DNA from: Phymorhynchus buccinoides
Taxonomy: Eukaryota; Mollusca; Gastropoda; Neogastropoda; Raphitomidae
NCBI GenBank assembly: GCA_017654935.2
Contig: CM065690.1
Coordinates: 26,526,909 to 26,590,908 of the forward strand
Direction of reading: 5' to 3'
DNA length: 64,000 bases
Of this stretch, positions 56,751-64,000 are shown one piece after another (position 1 is the stretch's first letter; each line of letters begins with the position of its first letter). The notes under the pieces were generated by a model. That model did no database searches. It was given only the letters and a program-made list of their open reading frames with translations, and was not told where the DNA came from. The position numbers and the translations under genes are program-made.

Positions 56751-57719
56751 CACATCTAAAAGCGTCCTAGTCATGCCAATCATGAAAAAGAATACAAATA
56801 ATCAGAAAGGACACATTAAGAGGCCGCGAGGCCTAGTTGTCCTCATTCTCTGACCTGACCAGAAGTGACCACGGTACACAGATTTACTTCCCTTGAATCA
56901 AATTGACAGCTATCTATTAATTCCACACGTATATGGCTGAAACGACTTGAATGAGTAAAATATTAAAATGAGACATTAAAATTATGCTCTAACACTCTGT
57001 TTTTTGCCCAAATACAATAATAGTAATCACAATTTTCAGATTTAAGGCACACATGAATCTTTCATTTGATGTCTTTTTACACGAATAGTGATTTTAGACA
57101 ACAATCAAAAATTGAACCAATTAAAAAAGAACATGCAAGCTTAAAAAACAACAATTATAACAACACACAAAGCAAAACATCTACAGTAAGCTTCCAATAG
57201 GCGTGAACAGCATTAATTTCGCAATTTAATTAATGCAATGTCAATTTCTCCGTCACTTTATCCTTGGTATTATTATACTTATGAAAAAAGTCCATATTGA
57301 ACATTCAGTATTTAGAGAGCAGCATTGGGCATTCTAATAGCAAATGATGAATTGATAATCTCTGAGTGCAGAGACAATTAGTTTCTATGCATTTAGTTTT
57401 CCATGAATTTAGACGTATCTTATACACGAAACTAACTATGGATCTGCTATGCATCAAAATATGGATGGATTGATACAAATGGATTTTTCCAACAAAGAGT
57501 AAGTTTCATGAGTAGGGCACACATGAACACACTTAGATGTGCATTGTGTTAAGACGATCCCCAAAGACCGATTTTCATTTTTTTGTTTGTGGCTCAAGCC
57601 ACAAACCTATAACTCACTTTGTCGGTCGGTCTGTCTGTCTGTCGGTCGGTCGGTCCAAAATTGTCGCACATTTTGACAACATTGTCGCACTTCAAATCAA
57701 GGCGACGAAAAACAAAAAT
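56751..57719. other. LINE 3' flank and AT-rich DNA
   Basis: Probable LINE 3' UTR to about 56860 (GAGGCCGCGAGGCCTAGTTG includes a small palindrome). The rest has no gene. A perfect 22-bp hairpin with arms GTTTGTGGCT and AGCCACAAAC lies at 57585-57606, followed by (TCGG)n-like repeats at 57623-57655. Confidence 0.5.
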
Positions 57720-57920
57720 GGTGTGTTACGTCCTCTTGGTCTGAATCAGACACATATGGGACATTTGTAAATACAAATATGGTGGGAACAATACTGGAGG
57801 CAATGCCCGGAGGCAGTACGAAACCAGTAAAGTCCCGATTTTTTAAATTAATACAGATAGGTGTAGCGGTAACCACGCCTCGGTTAAACCTCATCGGCTA
57901 TGGCACCGCTACAAGTAATA
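57720..57920 (-). repeat. 'GCCGATGAGG' dispersed repeat, minus-strand copy
   Basis: The reverse complement follows the family order: GCCGATGAGGTTTAACCGAG, AATCGGGACTTTACTGG, GCCTCCGGGCATTGCC, ATTGTTCCCACCAT, ACGTAACACACC. It is close to the copy at 25109. Confidence 0.85.
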
Positions 57921-58550
57921 TGAATTATTATAGACACTATTATTTTCTTCAAATCGAGGCTCCACTTCAAATTGAGGCCGCTCTTTAAAATTATGTATTT
58001 TAAAAGCGTACAAAATAATAAACATACGTAATACAGACACTACAACAGACACGACGAGTATGCGGTGCTTCTTTCGATGAGTATAAGTAGGATAAATAGT
58101 TTTAAATGTTTTCCAAAAGATATAAAAAGTTACGAAATGGTGCAGAGATAACATTCTGGTTTACAGATTAAAATTATTGAAAAGCCAGGGGAGGTGACTC
58201 ATGATTGGAGTGGTAAAAATAGACCGCGTGCCACAAACTATTGCGATTTCGCGCTTGTTTTTAAAGTGGTTTTAAAATTTAAAGATAAAACACTGAATTG
58301 AAATAACAGAGCAAAAGAGCATACATTTTTGTGTGTTTAAGTGAATGCATCCTTATAACTCATCCTATGCCACAACGCGTTCATAAAGCTTATCAACGTC
58401 AAAAGTACATAGTATTTCATGACCTTAATCAAATTTACCTGCTCACCAAATTTGGGGACTGTAACTGCTGAGGTGTAAAAGATACGTCCAAGACAAGAAA
58501 TTAATGTTTTTGATACCCTACAGTTTGAGCATTGCATTAAAAGTAAGCCC

Positions 58551-58615
<65 letters not shown>

Positions 58616-59547
58616 ATATACATTGTTTCCATAAAACGTTTATTCGAAAATTTGCGACTTGGTGGTGTTTGGCTACAGCATATTATGTGAGTATTTCTTT
58701 TGACCGAGTTTGAAGGGGAAAACTGGTGCTACAATATTCACATCAATAATTCATAGCAAATTTTAAAAGGTCTGAATTTGAGCTACAGAATGCAAAAAAA
58801 AGAAAGAAGGTATTTTGCGTTACACACACACACACACACACACAAATACATACACACACACACATATATACACGCGCGCACGTAGACCTAAACATATACA
58901 CGCTGAGAGGCGCACGCGTTGACACACGATTCCCCACTAATGATTTTGATTATAAACGTAAGGAGAGAACAAAACAACTTGGAACGGATGTACTCCTAAA
59001 GATAATGAGTCGTGTCCCTTAGTTTTATTGTTACAACTAATCTATATGCTATAGTAGTCATTATTTTCTCTGTCATCTCTGCAACGTCAAACATTATTGC
59101 AGGGGTGCTCAATATTGCTGCATGTCCTGTGTGGTTTTAACGGAACATTGCAGGCTTAATTAGATACATGATATGTTGCTTTGTTTGGAAACAATAACTG
59201 TTTGTTACAAATCACAGCATGAAACGTGTGTCACAGCAAGTCTGTGGCCCGAATTGTACATCAAAAGTGGTAAAAAGTGATTAAAACCTGTCTAAAATAC
59301 TTACCCCCAAAACAGCAGCTGGAAACGTCTACGGTAGAGCAAGTAAAGGAAATGCATTCCAGTGCGAGGCTTTACAACACATGGCTCGTGCTTAGCTGTC
59401 TAAAACAATGGGGTGCTCTTATTTCCAACATGCTCAAATATGCTGCAGTTCCCCTACAGTATTAATTAAATGTGATGGTCAGTCATGTTCCACTGTGAGC
59501 TCCAAATAAGACACGATGTAACGGCTATTCTGGAAACCTGGACTGAC
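57921..59547. other. Intergenic DNA with simple repeats
   Basis: C-run then (CT)n-(CG)n at 58547-58615 and (CA)n at 58823-58867. No exon completing the NXPE-like gene was recognised here. Confidence 0.45.
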
Positions 59548-59732
59548 CTGTAGGTGACCAAAGGAAACAAGGTGAAGTGTGCCCAGTAGTGCAGCACGAT
59601 GACGTAGAGGCGGTTGGGGGGTAGGGCCGGGAACAGCTGCTCTGTGGACAGGGTCTCCTGCATCTTCTGACTGCCAGGGCTGAAGGGACGGGCGTGGGGG
59701 ACCATGACGACCGTGCTGTTCAGCCAGTTTAT
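59548..59732 (-). CDS. NXPE-like exon with HYWAHF motif
   Basis: Begins INWLNSTVV after a GGGCAG acceptor and ends in phase 2 at a GTCAGT donor. The usual pyrimidine tract is replaced by a TG-rich microsatellite on the coding strand. Confidence 0.8.
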
Positions 59733-59786
59733 CTGCCCATGGAGACACAGACACACACGCGCGCGCGCGCGCACGCGCGCACACGC

Positions 59787-59827
<41 letters not shown>

Positions 59828-62800
59828 CACGTGCGCAGACATACACACATGCACAACGTTTGTTGTCCTTTGCTCGACTACGATTTTCAAGGGCGTATAA
59901 GTCTGTTGCAGTCTGTTATTTTTTCTTCTGTCTGTCTGGGCAGTATCTCGTGAACCGCTGGATGGAATCGCTTACAGTTTTGTGGGGGAGTGTAGCATTG
60001 AGAGCAGAAAGCCTCATGGAAAGAAAAGCTATATCCATTTTGACCTTGACCTTGAAAACCTTATTTTTGTTGTCATATCTTTTACATGTCAAATTAGTGT
60101 TTTACTTTTAGCCATATCTTTTACTGTTACACGCTTCAAATTTGACAGGTTTTTTTCCGACTGGGATCAAGGTCATGTGTGGTACAAAGCATTGATTACC
60201 TTGACCTTGACTATATTGCACTTGTCTTTTTAGCTCGCAAGTAAACGAGAGAAGCTCACGATTTTGTTTCTGGGGGTATATGTGTGTCTGTTTGTCTATG
60301 TGTCTGTCTGTGGTAGCTTTAACATTGGCCTTTTCCCCGGACATACAACGTGTTTGTTAATCAAATTTTGCACACATATATTGATGCTTATGCAAGCTTT
60401 CAGACAATAATAATTTGGATAATAAAATATATCAACTTACGCCATAAAAAGGCAACATTTTGGATTAATGGGTAATACATTATTCATATTGGCATAACCT
60501 CCTCAATGCATGGATTCTGTTATTTCAGAATCATAGCAATTAATTATTAGTCAGTCAAATCCCAAAGGAAGGTGTGTAAGCAAAGAAGCTTTTGAGATCT
60601 AGCTCTTGCTGGCAACAAACAATGGGGAAGAGTGAGCGGAATTGTCAGTTAGGATTCTTTGATGTCCCCAAGCACAAGAATGTGTCAGACTTACGAGTCC
60701 TGGCTCATTTTTCTGACGGCTCACCTGTTCATACCCCTATTGAAACATGCTTTGAACCATTAAGAACACATCATGCTGCTTCCACACTGCTAGGCACAGC
60801 CCGCGAGGAAATTTAGCTCAGCTCAAAGAATGTAAAACGGCAAAAGTAATCACAAGTGACGAAAATAGGCTACAATTAAATGTGTTTGGAAGAGCTTTTG
60901 TGAAGACCATTTGACAAGGTTCTATCAGTTTCTTGTTTATCCCCCTTTGCCTAGTGTCCATTAAGATGTTATGCTTTTCTTTCCTTTTCCATTTCTTCCA
61001 CATTTTCAGCGTACTGGTTTTACTTGTTGCAGCCTATACTGTGTACCTTAATAGTTTTGAGCACTTAGTATTTAAGCTCTAAGCTTGTTGCGCTCTGCAA
61101 TCTTCATGTTGATGCTGCTTCATTACATGATTGTTTACGAAATAAATTAGTTTAAACCAAGGTTCTACAATATTTTCACGAAACCTAAAACTTTAAGCGG
61201 GTTATTTAGGGATGGGGTTGGTCTTCTTCTTCATTTTCTTTCACCAAACCACCACCGTTTTGAAGATTCTGTTGAATTGTTGAAATTCAGCATGGTTTTC
61301 TGAATTATGCCTTCACGATCACTTCACATTATGATTATTTTAATAATTTCAACAAAGACAAAGTGAACGGAATTGGCAGTCTCACAGATTTGGCACAATC
61401 ATTATGTTTTAATGCTACAACTAGACAAGTCAGCTTAGACGTACGAGTCGAAGTGTGGCTCAGTTGGGACGATGTTAAAGGTGGACCCTGACGGATGAGT
61501 TTTTTTTGCAAGAAAACACGTCGAGATCACCATGAAAACACCATTTACAGAGATCGCAACACTCACTTTGCTCTGGTTTCCTAGAAGTCAAATCAGCGAT
61601 TCCTCCTTGGCGGAGGTGCTGGGAGTCAAATTCTTTCGTCTCTTTGCTAATTGTTGCCAAATCGTTTGCACGAAATTTTCGCAATACAACTACAAGCCTT
61701 TTTAAAAAAAAATTTAAATTTGTTTTATACAGTTTAACTAAAGTTGTTTCGCTCACAACAAAGTTAATAGCTCCACTTTTTTTTTACCGCACTACAAAAA
61801 AGCAAAACGCTTCAACCACAATGAGTGTCCTCCACGCACCCCATCCAAAATGGCTACTCTCTCCGGCATCTCCGCCAAGGAGGAATCGCCCTTTTGACGG
61901 TTTAATTTCTAGGAAACCAGAGCAAAGTGAGTGTTCCGATCCTTGAAAAGGCTGTCTTTCTGGTGATCTCGACGTGTTTCTTGCAAAAATTCCTCCATCA
62001 GGGTCCACCTTTAATGCTACAACTAGACAAGTCAGCTTAGACATATGAGTCGACGTGTGGCTCAGTTGGGACGATGTTAATGTTTGTTTCTTGACAGTGG
62101 AGCAGGGTTCGTTCCGCAGTCCAGACTGGTTTTTTTCTCTCTGCATATCAATTAAAGACATTTTCATTTTTATTTCGCTGTATTTAATTTTATTCGGAGT
62201 AAAAAAAAAAATCTGATTTATATAACTTCTTATCTTATAGCAAAAGCAAGTCAAATTTGCCCCCTCCACAAGCTCTCTCTCTCACTTTCTCTCTCGCTCT
62301 CCCCCCCCCCCCCCCTCTCTCTCTCTCTCTTCTCTCACACACACACACACACAAACTTTCTCTCTCTGTCTCTCTCTCTCTCTCTCTCTTTCTCTCACAC
62401 ACACATACACAAACTCTCTCTCTCTCTCTCTCTCTCTTGCGCGCGCGCGCGCACACACACCGTTGCTTCTGTTTAGCAGTGATTATGCCATAATTTATAG
62501 CTTAAACACCATTGCGTTTACACCCCCATAACTATATGTACTATTGATCAACATGACCTAAGGAATGCATATGGAGACCTGTGAAGCCTCTTGACCTTGA
62601 CCTTGACCCATTTGATCTTGAGTCTGCAATAATAAAACCATCTGCCATACGCCATAAAACCATATATATTCTCAGTCCACATTATTCCAGGAGTGCAGTG
62701 GGAAACATTTTGAAGCTTTATGACTTTGACCTTCACCTTTGACCTTCCGTTTTCCCCCCCGTCTGTCCAGGCTGTATTTTGCAAACCGCTGGATGGAATC

Positions 62801-63319
62801 ACTTCAAATTTTGTTCGGATGTATATCATCCAAAGGACGCCAATAGGACAGGGGCTAAGATGTGGTATGTAGCGGAAACGGGCAAAGGACATGTCTGCTA
62901 CTCGGCGACACCCTTGTTTTTGTTGTTTTATTTTTTCCCCTGACAAGCCTTCCACAACATTTTAATGAAATCCGCTTATAACCTCTCCAATAATTATATA
63001 TTAATAATAATCGCACAAGAAACTGCCCAAAACTTAACCTCCTATACTAGGCAGCAGGAGTAAACAGTCATACAAACTCGCATTTGCATCGCAATAACTG
63101 GCCGTTGTTAATTTACCTCTTGAATCCTGGGTTTGTGCCAGCCCGTTTCCTGCTTGGGGAAGCCCAGGGTGGTGGTGACTGCCTGGTACATGAGGCGAGC
63201 GTTGGAGTCCCCCACCAGCACCAGGGTGACGTTTCTCAGGCAGCGGACCAGCAGGTCTCGGTTGAGGGCTGGAGGCAGCAGGCAGCTCTCAGAGTGCCAC
63301 CGTTTGTTTTCCAGCCAGC
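59548..63319 (-). CDS. NXPE / PC-esterase-like gene, two internal exons (partial)
   Basis: Two minus-strand exons, 63319-63117 and 59732-59548, joined in phase 0 across a 3.4-kb intron. The first has GWLENKRWHSESC and VTLVLVGDSNARLMYQ, the GDS nucleophile motif of the PC-esterase/SGNH domain. The second has INWLNSTVVMVPHARPF and RLYVIVLHYWAHFTLFPLVT, matching the hydrophobic strand and conserved H-F motif downstream in NXPE family proteins. These are secretory-pathway proteins of poorly known function related to neurexophilin. The N-terminal part would lie beyond 64000; the terminal exon is not seen below 59548. Assignment to a specific paralogue is not possible. Confidence 0.8.
59748..59824. 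repeat. (CG)n-(CA)n microsatellite at the NXPE exon border
   Basis: Starts 16 bp outside the exon. On the gene strand it reads as TG/CG repeats just before the acceptor. Confidence 0.95.
59935..60235. repeat. CTTGACCTTGAC dispersed repeat
   Basis: GTGAACCGCTGGATGGAATC, then TTGACCTTGACCTTGAAAAC and TTACCTTGACCTTGACTA. Same family as 62570-62925 and related to 23500-24540. Confidence 0.75.
60236..61407. other. Intron of NXPE-like gene, no feature recognised
   Basis: A plus-strand frame at 60592-60816 (74 codons) has mixed composition but no recognised domain and no splice partner. AT-rich otherwise. Confidence 0.4.
61408..62080. mobile_element. TTAA-flanked long-TIR element between 70-bp direct repeats
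   Basis: The element proper, 61479-62010, has TTAA outside both ends and terminal inverted arms of about 145 bp (AGGTGGACCCTGA, CGTCGAGATCACCA, CCTCCTTGGCGGAGATGC-type words, mirrored). Immediately outside lie two direct copies of a 70-bp sequence (TTTAATGCTACAACTAGACA to GGGACGATGTTAA) at 61408-61478 and 62009-62080. The interior of about 240 bp has no transposase. Confidence 0.8.
62265..62460. repeat. (CT)n/(CA)n/(CG)n microsatellite
   Basis: Pyrimidine-rich compound repeat with three CT-CACACA-CAAACT cycles. Confidence 0.95.
62570..62925. repeat. CTTGACCTTGAC dispersed repeat, longer copy
   Basis: Starts TCTTGACCTTGACCTTGACC and includes AACCGCTGGATGGAATCACT. It ends GACATGTCTGCTACTCGGCG near 62908, the reverse complement of the left end of the repeat at 23535. 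Confidence 0.8.
63117..63319 (-). CDS. NXPE-like exon with GDS motif
   Basis: Enters in phase 1 after GCATGCAG and leaves in phase 0 at GTAAAT. Encodes about 67 residues with the GDSNAR nucleophile elbow and GFPKQETGWHKPRIQE. Confidence 0.82.
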
Positions 63320-63494
63320 CTGCATGCACCACAGAGGTTTTATTCCACATTATCAAGGAGTGCTATAGTATCGCTTGGGAATCTACGCCTTTTGGCTTTG
63401 TTTGACTGTCTGTGAGTTTGCCAGTGTAATCATCTTAATACGTTTCAAGTAACGATTTTAATGTACTTTGGTGGATGATTAGGATAGGCCAATT

Positions 63495-64000
63495 AATCCA
63501 GGAATAGTAATTCATACACCCGCCTGGTCGTGCTCGGCATGACTCTAATAACTGTGCATTTGCCTGGGTTGAATTTCATCTGCCATTTCTTCTCCCACTG
63601 CTCAAGCGCCGACAGGGCTGACTGCAGGGCTTGCTGATCTTTGTCCGATGAGATGGTTCGGAACAGGATGCAGTCATCAGCAAAAGGCTTGGCTTGAGAG
63701 CAGTGCACAGCGCCGGAAGCCCATTGATGTATGCCAGGAAGAGGAGGGGTCCCAAGACGGTACCCTGGGGCACTCCCGATGTTACATCAGTTCGAGATGA
63801 GTGTGTTCCTTCCAGAAGAACCTCCTGCTTCCTAGCAGACAGGAAGGACTGAATCCATTGAAGGGTGTTGTTCCTGACGCCGTAGAGGTTCAGCTTGTGG
63901 AGGAGACGAACATGAGGCATCTTGTCGAACGCCTTGCTGAAGTCGAGCAGGATGACGTCTACTTGCTTCCCAGAGGCGAGACTGCTGACAATTTCATGAA
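63495..64000 (-). mobile_element. LINE reverse transcriptase fragment running off the window
   Basis: The minus strand reads [40 protein letters not shown] and [19 protein letters not shown]. After a frameshift near 63700 it continues with [20 protein letters not shown] and [17 protein letters not shown]. It ends about 63500 and continues past 64000. Its motifs match the element at 44095 better than the other LINEs here. Confidence 0.85.

Overview
The window is eukaryotic genomic DNA, most likely from a marine gastropod or another lophotrochozoan. The reasons are short exons with GT/AG borders, very long AC/AG/TC microsatellites and homopolymers, many 5'-truncated non-LTR retrotransposons of CR1-like and I-like type, tRNA-headed SINEs, and a dense crowd of small inverted-repeat elements with TA or TTAA target sites. 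It contains no operons, CRISPR arrays or prokaryotic signals. Most long open frames here are microsatellite read-through, not genes.

Four host genes can be supported, plus one orphan exon. (1) A DEAF1-type SAND-domain transcription factor lies on the minus strand (9646-19982). Its seven coding exons have splice phases that all agree, apart from one frame slip in a homopolymer of the last exon; no MYND zinc finger is visible. (2) An intronless, divergent SLC6-type transporter lies on the minus strand (33931-36285). A perfect 121-bp inverted copy of its 5' end sits at 37993-38113. (3) A small secreted protein lies on the plus strand (50057-51250, two exons). It has a signal peptide, a PAN/apple-like cysteine module, a Thr-rich mucin-like stretch and an acidic tail. 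(4) Two internal exons of an NXPE/PC-esterase-like gene lie on the minus strand (59548-63319) and continue beyond the right edge. A short Cys-rich CXC-like terminal exon lies at 42645-42776 (plus).

Layout: 0-7 kb is a LINE fragment, MITEs and a palindrome cluster. 7-9.65 kb is a SINE and a 111/122-bp minisatellite that runs into the DEAF1 stop codon. 9.65-20 kb is the DEAF1 gene with repeat-filled introns. 20-33 kb is mobile and low-complexity DNA, including a U2-like fragment, huge microsatellites, and an I-type LINE nested in a dispersed repeat with an 8-bp target duplication. 34-38 kb is the transporter and its inverted copy. 38-49 kb is repeats, two LINE fragments and the CXC exon. 49.7-51.3 kb is the secreted-protein gene. 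51.5-58 kb is MITEs, a retroposon and the best-preserved CR1-like LINE. 59.5-63.3 kb is the NXPE exons. 63.5-64 kb is another LINE running off the edge.

The genes do not form a pathway. The most unusual theme is local: edges of DEAF1 exons (stop-codon end and exon-5 acceptor) have been amplified into tandem arrays, and several mobile families are near-perfect fold-back DNAs.
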